A DNA stretch of 64,000 nucleotides from an uncultured Maribacter sp. (GTDB lineage Bacteria > Bacteroidota > Bacteroidia > Flavobacteriales > Flavobacteriaceae), in contig NZ_CANMDU010000002.1 of the NCBI RefSeq assembly GCF_947496775.1, positions 1 to 64,000 of the forward strand. The letters are read 5' to 3'. This document shows, piece after piece, positions 36,601 through 46,303 of this stretch (positions are counted from its first letter, which is position 1; every line of letters starts with the position of its first letter). The position numbers and the translations under genes were made by a program. The notes under the pieces were generated by a model that was given only the letters and a program-made list of their open reading frames with translations, made no database searches and was not told the origin of the DNA.

Positions 36601-36632
36601 GAAAATTTATTATGCATGCATAATAAATTTTC
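36601..36632. promoter_or_regulatory. perfect 32-bp palindromic operator
   Basis: The half site GAAAATTTATTATGCA is followed directly by its exact reverse complement, giving 16+16 bp with no mismatch. It sits two bases upstream of a TAnnTTTG box, immediately before the MarR gene. Position and symmetry fit a MarR-dimer operator (self-regulation). It could in addition affect transcription leaving the acyl-CoA ligase gene upstream. Confidence 0.75.
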
Positions 36633-36678
36633 AAAAAAATAGATGTAAATGTGTATTAGGTTGTTGTATTACAATAAA

Positions 36679-38451
36679 TTAATGCCCATAAATATCATTG
36701 TACAGGGCTTTATACTTTTCTTTTATTATTTTTCTTTTAAGTTTAAGGGTAGGGGTTACATGTCCTTCTTCAATACTCCAAACATCAGGGGTTAGTCTAA
36801 ATTGTTTTACTTTCTCCCATTTTGCAAAGTCTTCGTTTGCTAAATCAATTTCTTCTTGAATACGGTCTATAAGTTTTTGATTCGAAATAATTTCTTCATT
36901 ACTCTCCAATGCTAAGTGGTGTAATTTTGCCCATTCTCGAATGAATTCGAAATTTGGCTGAATTAAAGCAGCGGGCATTTTTTCACCTTCACCAACTACC
37001 ATTAGTTGTTCAATGAATCTAGATTGCTTGAATCTGTTTTCTAATAATTGAGGTGCCACATATTTTCCGCCAGATGTTTTAAACATCTCTTTTTTACGAT
37101 CCGTAATTTTTAGGAATCCATTTTCATCAATCTCCCCAATGTCACCTGTATGAAAATACCCATCAATAATTACTGTGGCGGTTTTTTCAGGATCTTTGTA
37201 ATACCCCATCATAACTTGCGGTCCCTTTACGCATATTTCACCATCATCGGCTATTTTAACTTCTGTACGACCAATTAATTTACCAACGCTGGTAATTTTG
37301 AATCCATTTTTTCGCATATCATTTACAGAAATTACAGGAGATGTTTCCGTAAGTCCGTAACCTTCCATAACTCCAAATTCAGCGGCATTGTAAATTCTTG
37401 CTAATCTAGGTTGTAGTGCAGCGCTACCAGAAGCAATAAGATTTAAATGGCCTCCTAGGGCTTCTTTCCATTTGCTAAAAATTAATTTACGGGCAAGGGC
37501 GAGTTTTTTCTCGTACCACCAACCATTCTGTCCGTAAGGTTCATATTTTAACCCAACCTCTACAGCCCAAAAGAAAATCATTTTTTTAATTCCTTTTAAG
37601 GCAGCACCTTTAGCAATAATACTATCATAGACCTTTTCTAAAAGTCTAGGAACAGCAGTCATTACATGTGGTTGTACTTCTTTAAGATTGTCACTAATCT
37701 TATCCATAGCTTCCGCATAGTAAATAGATACACCTCTATATTGGTATAAATAAATTAACATACGTTCGTAGATATGGCATAAAGGTAAAAAGCTTAAGGA
37801 TCTAGTTTTTCCATCTTCTATAGGGAATCTTGCGGAGCTTTCTATGGCATTACTCACTACATTTTCATGAGACAGCATAACACCTTTGGGTTTACCAGTT
37901 GTACCAGAGGTATATATAAGCGTAGCTAAATCTTCAGCTTTTACATTATTCTTTAATTTTTCAACTTCTTCCTGATTACTAGTATCCGCACCTAATTCTA
38001 TAACTTCATTCCAATTTTTACAATCCGATAAGTTATCAAAAGAATATACTTCTTTTAAATGAGGGGTTTTGCTTTTAACCGCTTTTACTTTTTTGAATAC
38101 CTCGTCACAGGATACAAAACAATACTTCGCTTCCGAATGATTTAGCACATAGGTATAATCTTCTTCGGATATTGTTGGGTATATAGGTACATTTTGTGCT
38201 CCCAATTGTAAAACACCAACGTCCATTATATTCCATTCCGTTCTATTAGTTAAAGAGATTATTGCAACTTTATCATTAGGTTGTACACCAAGTTTTAAAA
38301 GCCCTCTACTAATAGCGTTTGCTTTGCTTAGGTACTCTTTTGTTGAAGTATAAATCCATTCTCCATTTTGTTTAGAAACGAGGGATTTTTCTAAATTAAA
38401 TTTTTCTAATTGATAATAAGGGAAGTCAAAGAGACGGGTTATTTTTTGCAT
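36679..38451 (-). CDS. long-chain acyl-CoA synthetase (AMP-forming)
   Basis: This 590-residue adenylate-forming enzyme activates fatty acids with ATP and CoA, supplying the beta-oxidation genes downstream. The P-loop-like motif LIYTSGTTGKPKGVMLSHEN (about 180) and the A5/A8 motifs YGLTETSPVIS and GYFHTGDIGEIDENGFLKI are intact, as is the C-terminal GGKYVAPQLLEN. No signal peptide. It is upstream of the MarR gene in the same direction but separated by the MarR operator, so it has its own promoter. Confidence 0.92.
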   Translation of the reverse strand: MQKITRLFDFPYYQLEKFNLEKSLVSKQNGEWIYTSTKEYLSKANAISRGLLKLGVQPNDKVAIISLTNRTEWNIMDVGVLQLGAQNVPIYPTISEEDYTYVLNHSEAKYCFVSCDEVFKKVKAVKSKTPHLKEVYSFDNLSDCKNWNEVIELGADTSNQEEVEKLKNNVKAEDLATLIYTSGTTGKPKGVMLSHENVVSNAIESSARFPIEDGKTRSLSFLPLCHIYERMLIYLYQYRGVSIYYAEAMDKISDNLKEVQPHVMTAVPRLLEKVYDSIIAKGAALKGIKKMIFFWAVEVGLKYEPYGQNGWWYEKKLALARKLIFSKWKEALGGHLNLIASGSAALQPRLARIYNAAEFGVMEGYGLTETSPVISVNDMRKNGFKITSVGKLIGRTEVKIADDGEICVKGPQVMMGYYKDPEKTATVIIDGYFHTGDIGEIDENGFLKITDRKKEMFKTSGGKYVAPQLLENRFKQSRFIEQLMVVGEGEKMPAALIQPNFEFIREWAKLHHLALESNEEIISNQKLIDRIQEEIDLANEDFAKWEKVKQFRLTPDVWSIEEGHVTPTLKLKRKIIKEKYKALYNDIYGH

Positions 38452-38795
38452 ACTAAGTTTCTGATAAGTAATTGCAAAGTAAGAAAAGGGAATGGGATTT
38501 TAAAATGAGATTGTTAAAATTCTATACTTTTTTTTAGTAATTATTGAAAATTAACACATTTTATAAAGATTTTAAATTCATTAAATAGTTAAGAAGGTTG
38601 TTTCTGTAAGAGAGTAGTACAGTTGCTCTCCTTTTTAATGTTATTTCCGCAAACGTTTTCATTAAAGCAGAAACTTAAATCCTTAATTTTTATTGCGTTA
38701 ACTGATAAATGTCAGGTTTCTAAAAATGGCTCTTGTTTACCTTTGTTGAATCAAAATATACATAGATTATTACATAATATTAATAAAGCTAAATA
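38452..38795. other. 344-base divergent regulatory region
   Basis: This gap separates the divergent acyl-CoA synthetase and pflB genes. It holds the predicted Crp/Fnr site and -7 box of pflB (38702-38745) and a weak plus-strand stem-loop with T run (gagag/ctctc, 38610-38636). No coding frame is seen. Confidence 0.6.
38702..38745 (+). promoter_or_regulatory. predicted Crp/Fnr-activated promoter of pflB
   Basis: The dyad CTGATAAATGTCAG (38702-38715; TGA-N6-TCA) is centred 29.5 bases before the first T of TACCTTTG (38738-38745), a consensus -7 box. This puts the dyad at about -41.5, the class II activator position. The expected start is about 38750, leaving a leader of about 45 bases. The arrangement is identical in spacing to that upstream of the propionate operon. 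Confidence 0.68.
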
Positions 38796-41021
38796 ATGGA
38801 AATAAAGCAGTTTAATTACGGAATATGGACAGAAGAAGTCAATGTTAGAAATTTTGTCATTAGTAACATTACACCTTACCATGGAACTCATAAATTCTTG
38901 GTAGGTCCTAGTGAAAAAACTAAAAAACTTTGGGAAGTTTGTAAAAAAGCCACTAAAGAAGAAAGAAAAAACAATGGCGTTAGGTGTGTTGATACAGAAA
39001 CAATTTCAACAGTAAGTGCATTTAATGCTGGTTATATAGATAAAGAAAACGAAGTCATTGTAGGGTTACAAACCGATGAGTTATTAAAAAGAACAATGAA
39101 ACCTTTTGGAGGTTTTAAAGTAGTGCAGAAAGCACTAGCTGAACAAGGGGTGAAACCTAATGCTGAACTGACGGAATTGTTCTCTAAGTATGTAAAAACA
39201 CATAATGATGGTGTTTTTGATGCTTATACTTCGGAAATTAAAAAATTTCGCTCACTAGGTTTTTTAACAGGCTTACCAGACAATTATGCTCGTGGTAGAA
39301 TAATAGGAGATTATCGTCGAGTAGCTTTATACGGAATTAAATTTTTAATAGAAGTTAAACAGGCCGATTTAGAGAAAATAACAGGCCCAATGACAGAGTC
39401 TGTTATTCGCTTAAGAGAAGAAGTTTCTGAACAAATAAGGTCCCTAAATGAAATGATAGAGTTGGGGGCTAAATATGGTCTAGATTTAAGTCGTCCAGCA
39501 GAAAATGCGCAAGAAGCTGTGCAATGGACTTATATGGCTTATTTAGCTGCTGTAAAAGAACAAGATGGAGCGGCAATGTCTCTAGGCAATGTCTCTACTT
39601 TTTTAGATATTTATATTGAAAATGATTTAAATGATGGCATAATTACCGAAGAAGAGGCGCAAGAATATGTTGACCAGTTTGTAATGAAGTTAAGAATGGT
39701 TCGTCATTTAAGAATGGGCGCCTATGATGAAATATTTGCTGGTGACCCTACATGGGTTACAGAGGCTATTGGAGGCATGTTCGATGATGGTAGAACTAAA
39801 GTTACTAAAACCTCTTTTAGATTTTTAAATACATTATACAATTTGGGTCCATCGCCGGAGCCAAATATGACTATTCTTTGGTCCGAAAATTTACCGCAAA
39901 GCTTTAAGGACTATTGTGCTAAAGTGTCCATAGATACGTCTTCTATTCAATTTGAAAATGATACTTTAATGAGAACCAATCGCGGTTCTGACGATTATGG
40001 TATTGCTTGTTGTGTATCGTATCAAGAGTTAGGCAAATCTATCCAATTTTTTGGAGCAAGAACTAATTTAGCCAAAACACTATTACTTGCTATTAATGGT
40101 GGGCGCTGTGAGAATACTGGAAAATTAATGGTTAGTGGTATTGATACTTTAGATGGCGAGTATCTAAATTATGATAAAGTAATAGCGAATTATAAAATAG
40201 CTATGAAAGAAGTAGCACGTGTTTATAATGATTCTATGAATATTATTCATTATATGCATGATAAGTATTATTATGAAAAAGCTCAAATGGCTTTAATAGA
40301 TACAAATCCAAGTATTGATATTGCTTATGGTATTGCTGGGCTATCTATTGTAGCAGATTCACTTTCTGCAATTAAGTATGCAAAAGTAAAACCAATAAGA
40401 AATGAAGAAGGTTTAACGGTAGATTTTAAAATAGAAGGAGAATTTCCTAAATATGGTAATGACGATGATAGAGTAGATACGTTAGCAGTTGATGCGGTTG
40501 CTGATTTTAATAGCGAATTAAAAAAGTTATCTGTTTACAAGAATGCAAAACCAACAATGTCAGTATTAACCATTACATCTAATGTCGCTTATGGTAAAAA
40601 AACAGGGGCTACTCCAGACGGTAGAGCTAGTGGAATACCATTTGCTCCAGGGGCAAATCCAATGCACGGAAGAGATTCTGAAGGAGCAATAGCTTCCTTA
40701 AATTCAGTAGCTAAAATTCAGTATAAAGATTCTCAAGATGGTATTTCTAATACATTTTCTATTGTTCCAAAATCTTTAGGATCTAATGAAGAGGATAGGA
40801 TAGATAACTTAGCAACAATTTTGGATGGTTATTTCTCTAGAAATGCGCAGCATGTAAATGTAAATGTTTTAAATAAAGAAACATTAATGGATGCAATGGA
40901 GCACCCAGAAGAGTACCCTCAATTAACTATTCGTGTTTCTGGTTATGCTGTTAATTTTGTTAGGCTAACAAGAGAACAGCAATTAGAAGTTATTACACGT
41001 TCTTTCCACGAATCCATGTAG
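38796..41021 (+). CDS. pflB: pyruvate formate-lyase (formate C-acetyltransferase)
   Basis: This 741-residue glycyl-radical enzyme cleaves pyruvate with CoA to acetyl-CoA and formate without oxygen. Adjacent catalytic Cys405-Cys406 (IACCVS) and the radical Gly716 (RVSGYAVNF) near the C-terminus are intact. Length equals that of E. coli PflB (about 760). The activase gene follows directly. Presence of true PFL, and not merely a generic glycyl-radical protein, is supported by the Cys-Cys pair. It indicates fermentative capacity in an otherwise respiratory family. Confidence 0.96.
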   Translation: MEIKQFNYGIWTEEVNVRNFVISNITPYHGTHKFLVGPSEKTKKLWEVCKKATKEERKNNGVRCVDTETISTVSAFNAGYIDKENEVIVGLQTDELLKRTMKPFGGFKVVQKALAEQGVKPNAELTELFSKYVKTHNDGVFDAYTSEIKKFRSLGFLTGLPDNYARGRIIGDYRRVALYGIKFLIEVKQADLEKITGPMTESVIRLREEVSEQIRSLNEMIELGAKYGLDLSRPAENAQEAVQWTYMAYLAAVKEQDGAAMSLGNVSTFLDIYIENDLNDGIITEEEAQEYVDQFVMKLRMVRHLRMGAYDEIFAGDPTWVTEAIGGMFDDGRTKVTKTSFRFLNTLYNLGPSPEPNMTILWSENLPQSFKDYCAKVSIDTSSIQFENDTLMRTNRGSDDYGIACCVSYQELGKSIQFFGARTNLAKTLLLAINGGRCENTGKLMVSGIDTLDGEYLNYDKVIANYKIAMKEVARVYNDSMNIIHYMHDKYYYEKAQMALIDTNPSIDIAYGIAGLSIVADSLSAIKYAKVKPIRNEEGLTVDFKIEGEFPKYGNDDDRVDTLAVDAVADFNSELKKLSVYKNAKPTMSVLTITSNVAYGKKTGATPDGRASGIPFAPGANPMHGRDSEGAIASLNSVAKIQYKDSQDGISNTFSIVPKSLGSNEEDRIDNLATILDGYFSRNAQHVNVNVLNKETLMDAMEHPEEYPQLTIRVSGYAVNFVRLTREQQLEVITRSFHESM

Positions 41022-41039
41022 TTTTATTAATATTTTGAG

Positions 41040-41081
41040 AGCATCTAAAAGAGGAGTATCCATACTTCTTTTTTGGATGCT
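41040..41081 (+). other. long stem-loop between pflB and its activase gene
   Basis: Arms of about 20 bases (agcatctaaaagaggagtat / atacttcttttttggatgct) pair at about 17 positions around a two-base loop. No T run follows on the plus strand, so it is more likely an mRNA-processing or stabilising structure that sets unequal pflB and pflA levels than a full terminator. Confidence 0.55.
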
Positions 41082-41131
41082 TATTTAAAAAAAAACTTAC
41101 TCCAATCAAAACAAAAGAAAACATATTAAGA

Positions 41132-41854
41132 GTGCACTCCATAGAATCTTTCGGAACTCATGATGGTCCAGGAATTCGTATGGTTGTTTTTTTACAAGGG
41201 TGCAAGTTAAAATGCCTGTATTGTCATAACCCAGATTCTATTGAAACCTCTGGAGGTATAGAGTATCCTATTGAGGATTTGGTACAAAAGGCCATAAAAT
41301 TAAAGTCATATTTTGGAAAAAAAGGAGGAGTTACTGTTTCCGGAGGGGAGCCTTTATTGCAATCCAAAGAGTTAATTACATTTTTTAAAAGATTAAAGGA
41401 AGAGGGGATTCATACAAATATTGATACTAATGGTAGAATACTGAATCATTTTTCTAAAGATTTATTAGATGATTATGCAGATTTAATTATGCTAGATATT
41501 AAGCATATGACCGAAGATGGCTATCAATTCATAACAGGAAAACCAAATAAAGAAATTTCTTTTAGTCTGGCTAAATATAGAGAAGACTCAGGAAAAAAAA
41601 TGTGGTTGCGGTATGTATTAATTCCAGGTATTACAAATAAACCTGAATTATTACACGCCTTAGGAGAGCATTTTAAAAATTATAAAACCATTGAAAAAAT
41701 AGAATTACAGCCTTACCATAAGTTAGGAGTACATAAATGGGACGCTTTAGGATGGGATTATAAACTTAAAGATACACGAGAAAATACAAAAGAAGAGCTA
41801 GAAGCTGCGTCGGTAATTTTAGATAAATATTTTAGAGAAGTAAAAATTAATTAA
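41132..41854 (+). CDS. pflA: pyruvate formate-lyase activating enzyme
   Basis: This radical SAM enzyme places the glycyl radical on PflB. The iron-sulfur motif CxxxCxxC is C-KLK-C-LY-C, preceded by the family start HSIESFGTHDGPGIRMVVF. The SAM motifs VTVSGGEPLLQ and the late LRYVLIPGITN are present. The start is GTG at 41132; no ATG, GTG or TTG lies in frame between the pflB end and this codon. E. coli PflA has seven residues before the equivalent His, so translation may begin earlier at ATC (41105) or ATA (41123). It is 110 bases after pflB. Confidence 0.92.
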   Translation: MHSIESFGTHDGPGIRMVVFLQGCKLKCLYCHNPDSIETSGGIEYPIEDLVQKAIKLKSYFGKKGGVTVSGGEPLLQSKELITFFKRLKEEGIHTNIDTNGRILNHFSKDLLDDYADLIMLDIKHMTEDGYQFITGKPNKEISFSLAKYREDSGKKMWLRYVLIPGITNKPELLHALGEHFKNYKTIEKIELQPYHKLGVHKWDALGWDYKLKDTRENTKEELEAASVILDKYFREVKIN

Positions 41855-41937
41855 TATACCCCTTATACAAAAACGTTAGAGTTTTCCATTGAAGGAAAGA
41901 GCTTTAAAAAAGTCAATTTACAGGGATAAAATTACAG

Positions 41938-43440
41938 ATGAAAAGTTATAAAGAAGAGCATAAGCCAGCGTCAGAGTTTGCTAGTCGATCCGAATATTTA
42001 GACCACGAGTTGCAAATAATGAAACCTAGAAGATATAGACTAAACCTTCCAGGAAGAGATTTTAAATTTGAATGGGAAGATTTAGTACCAGCGCTAGCAG
42101 GGACACTTGGTATTATAGCTATGTATTCTTCTGTAATGATGGCTTGGGCAGATGGATTAACAGAGGCGTGGGACCATATTACATTAGGAAAAGAATTTGC
42201 CATTGAGGTTTCTCGAGTAGAGATGCTAATCCCAGCTCTGTTGTTTGTTATTTTGGCTTCTGGATTTTTTAATCCACGGGCAAATTTAGCAGGAAACCAT
42301 GGTCCTATGATTCCTCTTATTGCTAGTATAGCTTTAGCAGGAGCTCATCCTCTGGCTTTGGCAATATTAATAGGTGTTTTTGGGCTTTTGCTTAGCCTTT
42401 TTAAAGGAGGGTCTCGTTTGGTAAACTTAACAAGTAAAGGGGTTGCTGGCGGATTATTAATTTTTTTGGGATTTTCAGGGGCCTTGACTCAAATTAAGAC
42501 TATCCAGACATGGAGTATGGGACTTAGCTCAACAACTGTAGAAGCGGGTTCAATGGGGTATCTTGGCTTAACTATTTTAGGCGTTACCGTGGTTTTGTAC
42601 AGTTACCTCGCTAGAATTAAAAAGCGTTGGTTAGCTATTCCTTCCTGTGCAATTACGGCCTTAGTTGTAGCATTAATTGGTGGAGCTAGTTTTGATCTTC
42701 AGTTTACCACTGAAATGGGTTTGCCAAATCTAAACCCTTTATATTGGTGGGGAAGTACAGATAAAGGTTGGATGCTTGGGCTTCCGAATTTACAACATTT
42801 TATAGCTTCTTTACCTTTTGCAATTTTAGCGGTAGCCATGTGGTCTCCAGACTTTTTAGGACACCGTATTTTTCAGGAAATGAATTATCCTAAAAAAACT
42901 GAAAAAGTGCTAATGGATGTAGATGATACCATGACTATGTGTTCTATAAGACAAATGGTAGGAACTGCTGTGGGAGGAGGAAACATTACATCTTCTTGGG
43001 GTACATATATGATACCTGCGGCTATAGCAAAAAGACCCATCCCTGGGGGAGCTATTCTTTTGGGTATAATGGTTATGGTAGTGGCTATTTTAGGAACACC
43101 TATGGATGTAGCGGTGTGGCCACCAGTAAGAGCTATAGCATTATTAGTTGGGGTATTTTTGCCTATGATTGAAGCAGGTATTCAAATGGTTAAAGAGAGT
43201 TCATGTGCTCAAGCTGCTGGGATTTGCATTTTTGCGGCTATGGTAACAAATCCAGTATTGGCATGGGCATTAGCTATGTTTTTAGACAATAATGGGTTAA
43301 TTGGTGATAAAACACGGCCAAAAAATTTGTCCATGGTTGATCGATGGGTTATTCCTTTGGGTATATTAATTATTTGTATTGTAGCTATGCTTGCTGTAGG
43401 AATGTTAGAATCTAGTTATGGTATCTTGCCATATTTATAA
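41938..43440 (+). CDS. DUF3360-family membrane protein (putative transporter)
   Basis: This 500-residue protein has about 11-13 hydrophobic helices and resembles SulP/NCS2-type transporters without a STAS domain. The N-terminus (HKPASEFASRSEYLDHELQI, MKPRRYRLNLPGRDFKFE) and NPRANLAGNHGPMIPLI fit the DUF3360 family as I recall it, of unknown function. Acidic and polar residues within helices (NLAGNHGPM; VGGGNITSSWGTYMIPAAI) suggest a substrate path. It is 83 bases downstream of pflA in the same direction. Formate, pyruvate or another organic acid is a plausible cargo by context only. Confidence 0.78.
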   Translation: MKSYKEEHKPASEFASRSEYLDHELQIMKPRRYRLNLPGRDFKFEWEDLVPALAGTLGIIAMYSSVMMAWADGLTEAWDHITLGKEFAIEVSRVEMLIPALLFVILASGFFNPRANLAGNHGPMIPLIASIALAGAHPLALAILIGVFGLLLSLFKGGSRLVNLTSKGVAGGLLIFLGFSGALTQIKTIQTWSMGLSSTTVEAGSMGYLGLTILGVTVVLYSYLARIKKRWLAIPSCAITALVVALIGGASFDLQFTTEMGLPNLNPLYWWGSTDKGWMLGLPNLQHFIASLPFAILAVAMWSPDFLGHRIFQEMNYPKKTEKVLMDVDDTMTMCSIRQMVGTAVGGGNITSSWGTYMIPAAIAKRPIPGGAILLGIMVMVVAILGTPMDVAVWPPVRAIALLVGVFLPMIEAGIQMVKESSCAQAAGICIFAAMVTNPVLAWALAMFLDNNGLIGDKTRPKNLSMVDRWVIPLGILIICIVAMLAVGMLESSYGILPYL

Positions 43441-43630
43441 TACATACATCTATTTAAAATAGACATCTAACAAAGAGGGGGTTAGGTATTAGGAACGGAT
43501 TATTCCATTCGTCTACAATAAAATGACTTTTATCTAGTTATATACATTCGATCAACTAATTGTAGGAAAAATCTTATTATTTGTTTTTTACATTTGAATT
43601 TAATCTACAGAATCCCAAATCTTAGAAGAA

Positions 43631-46237
43631 ATGAAACACAACTACATTAAACAATTTTATTTAAAAGCACTAACCTTATTCCTCATTGCTTTTTCTGTTA
43701 GTCCATTTATTTTTGCTCAATCGGAGCCTTTTCAATGCGATTTTAACGCATACTTATTTCAACGAAACGATATTTATGCTCTAGATTTAGCATCAGGAAG
43801 CTCCTATCTGGTAGCAGAAGACATAGTCGAGGGAAATATTAATGCAGCTGCATACAATTCGGCAGATGGTTATCTATGGGGCTATTTATCAACCCCTTCT
43901 ATTTCTATTGTACGTATAGGTAATGACTTTTCTACGGATATATATAACATACCAAATTTACCGAATACCGGTAATAGATATGTTGGGGATATTAGCATTG
44001 ACGGAATTTATTATATACGCTCTGGTTCTTCTGCGTACCATTCTATAGATTTAAATCCAGAATCTAATAATTTATTAGAATATGTTGGTGAACACACATT
44101 AAATAAAAGTATAAGTATTCATGATTGGGCATTTAACGCTACAGATGGAAAGTTATATACTGTAGAGAAAAAAACGAATCATCTGTATAGAATTACAGCA
44201 GAAACTGGTAATGTAGAAGATTTAGGAGAAGTACCTATTCTATCAGGATTTGATTATACCTATGGAGCAGTTTATTTTGATGTAGATGGGAATTTTTATA
44301 TATCAGCAAATCAAACAGGTTCTGTATATAAGATTAATAATGTAAATAATATTGTAGCTAATGGAGCAATGACTTCTAATATTTTTGCTTTTGGCCCTTC
44401 TAGCTCATTGAATGATGGAGCGCGCTGTCCAACAGCACCAGTGCCGCAAGAAGATTGTATTAATGGATTAGATGATGACGGCGATGGTTTGGTAGATTGT
44501 GATGATCCTTCTTGTTCAGGTGTTAGCGCTTGTCCAGTAATTACGACCACTTCAGGAGGAAATTCAGGCGGATTAGAAAGTAATGATAGATTAGCAAATT
44601 TAATTAGTAAGCGTAATTATAATAGAGCAAAAAGCAATTATAAATTTGATAAATTTTCGGCTAAAGTAATTAAAAAGGGTCTTAGTTATAAAAAGAGTGG
44701 AAAATACTCTCCTTCTCAAATTCCTTTAAATTCTTTAGTACCATTGAATGTTATTGGGGAGACTAGTACTATTGAGTCTTCTCCAGCAGATTTATTGGCA
44801 TTAACGAATGCCTCGGATATTTACTCTGTAGATTATTTAAAAAATACAGAAACTGTTAGTGCATTAATGGTAATTAAAACAGAGAATAAAGTCTATGAAC
44901 ATAGCAAGTTTATTTGCGACCGTTTTCTAGGAGCTGAGTTGTTGTCGGTATCTAATATTCAAATTAGAGAGAATGATTTTATTAAGTCTAGAATAAAGCA
45001 AGACGATGGTAATATTGAGTTTGCATTGACTTTTTCTGCAAGATTAGACGAGAATGATAAGTTTGTGATAGAATCGCATTGGAATATAGATGCTTACAAG
45101 GATAATACCATGTATTACAACTTTCAAATATGGTCTAATTCTATAGACGATTTAGTTTCTTTAGGCGAAGAAATATTAGACTTATTAGAAGCTAACACAG
45201 AAATTATAGATTACACTGGATCAACACCACCTCCTGTATTCGTAAAATCTGCCAGTTATAGAAATGGCAAAATTAATATGCAAGTAGTTAATAATAATCG
45301 ATCTAGTGAAATTTACGTAGAAGGAGGTTTAAAGCGAACGGAAACTAGCGATTCTGATATGATGACTTTAGAAACAGACTTAGATGGGTACATAGATTCT
45401 GTTTCCGTAGATACAGGTTCTTTATTCGATTTTGGTTTTAGAATAAGTGCGGATAAGGCAGGAACTCCAGACGATTTGTTTGTGGCAGATGCTCCTTGGG
45501 GGTTAGATGATTCAGGATTGGAAACAACTATGCAAAACTACAACGTAAGTCAGAATCAGGATTCTTATACAGGAAGTGGTTATAGAGTAGAGCGTAATGT
45601 TAATTTACAAGGAACAACCAAAGATTATATTGGGGTTTACAGAGCCTTTAGTCCAAGATTTTTGCCTGTAGATTTATCAGAGTACCATAACTTATCTTTC
45701 GAAGCTTCCGGGACAGGAGAACTAGAAATTAAACTTTTAAAAGGAAATGGGGAGGAGTTTACCACAGAAGTGTCATTATCAGATGAGGTTACAAAATTTT
45801 CTATCCCTGACGAAGTTTTTAAGAATAATACAGGGGCCACTACTAATTTCTCTAGTTTAAAAGTTATTTCATTTAATCTTAAATCTAAAGACGGAAGTTT
45901 ACAAGACAAAAAGCTAAATCTTTCTAATCTAGATTTTAATAGTGAAGAAATGAAATATGAATTTGTACTTAATAATACTAAGAAATCGGTATTAATGCCA
46001 AATCCTATAACTTCTGAAGCTACTTTATATTTCTATGATGATAAAGTTTCAGAATATACACTAGAGGTATATACATTAGGAGGGCATTTGTTATCCTCAC
46101 AAACAAATAAGGGCAATACAATTATTGGCCAGAATGAGATAACAGTACAAAGAAACAATTTGCCATCCGGGATTTACTTGTACAAACTAAGTAGTACTTC
46201 TGATAAAACTTGGAGTGGAAAAATGGTGATTAAATAA
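43631..46237 (+). CDS. large T9SS-exported surface protein
   Basis: This 868-residue protein has a signal peptide (about 1-32, ending FIFAQ), an N-terminal beta-propeller-like DUF6923-type domain (about 35-270: YLFQRNDIYALDLASG, AFNATDGKLYTVEKKTN), a short Asp/Cys-rich calcium-binding-like linker (CINGLDDDGDGLVDCDDPSC, about 275-295), a less familiar middle region (about 330-620), a carbohydrate-module-like beta-sandwich (DLSEYHNLSFEASGTGELEI) and a C-terminal type A sorting domain (about 790-868). I cannot assign an enzymatic function. A -7-like TACATTTG lies at 43589-43596. Confidence 0.75.
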   Translation: MKHNYIKQFYLKALTLFLIAFSVSPFIFAQSEPFQCDFNAYLFQRNDIYALDLASGSSYLVAEDIVEGNINAAAYNSADGYLWGYLSTPSISIVRIGNDFSTDIYNIPNLPNTGNRYVGDISIDGIYYIRSGSSAYHSIDLNPESNNLLEYVGEHTLNKSISIHDWAFNATDGKLYTVEKKTNHLYRITAETGNVEDLGEVPILSGFDYTYGAVYFDVDGNFYISANQTGSVYKINNVNNIVANGAMTSNIFAFGPSSSLNDGARCPTAPVPQEDCINGLDDDGDGLVDCDDPSCSGVSACPVITTTSGGNSGGLESNDRLANLISKRNYNRAKSNYKFDKFSAKVIKKGLSYKKSGKYSPSQIPLNSLVPLNVIGETSTIESSPADLLALTNASDIYSVDYLKNTETVSALMVIKTENKVYEHSKFICDRFLGAELLSVSNIQIRENDFIKSRIKQDDGNIEFALTFSARLDENDKFVIESHWNIDAYKDNTMYYNFQIWSNSIDDLVSLGEEILDLLEANTEIIDYTGSTPPPVFVKSASYRNGKINMQVVNNNRSSEIYVEGGLKRTETSDSDMMTLETDLDGYIDSVSVDTGSLFDFGFRISADKAGTPDDLFVADAPWGLDDSGLETTMQNYNVSQNQDSYTGSGYRVERNVNLQGTTKDYIGVYRAFSPRFLPVDLSEYHNLSFEASGTGELEIKLLKGNGEEFTTEVSLSDEVTKFSIPDEVFKNNTGATTNFSSLKVISFNLKSKDGSLQDKKLNLSNLDFNSEEMKYEFVLNNTKKSVLMPNPITSEATLYFYDDKVSEYTLEVYTLGGHLLSSQTNKGNTIIGQNEITVQRNNLPSGIYLYKLSSTSDKTWSGKMVIK

Positions 46238-46259
46238 AAACGGAATGGTTAATAGATTT

Positions 46260-46303
46260 ATGGGTTTTAATTCTTTTTTCAAAGAATTAAAACCCATTTT
46301 TAT
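46260..46303 (+). terminator. terminator after the T9SS protein gene
   Basis: A 17-bp stem (atgggttttaattcttt/aaagaattaaaacccat) followed by tttttatt ends plus-strand transcription. It lies directly against the purL stop codon on the opposite strand. Confidence 0.88.
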
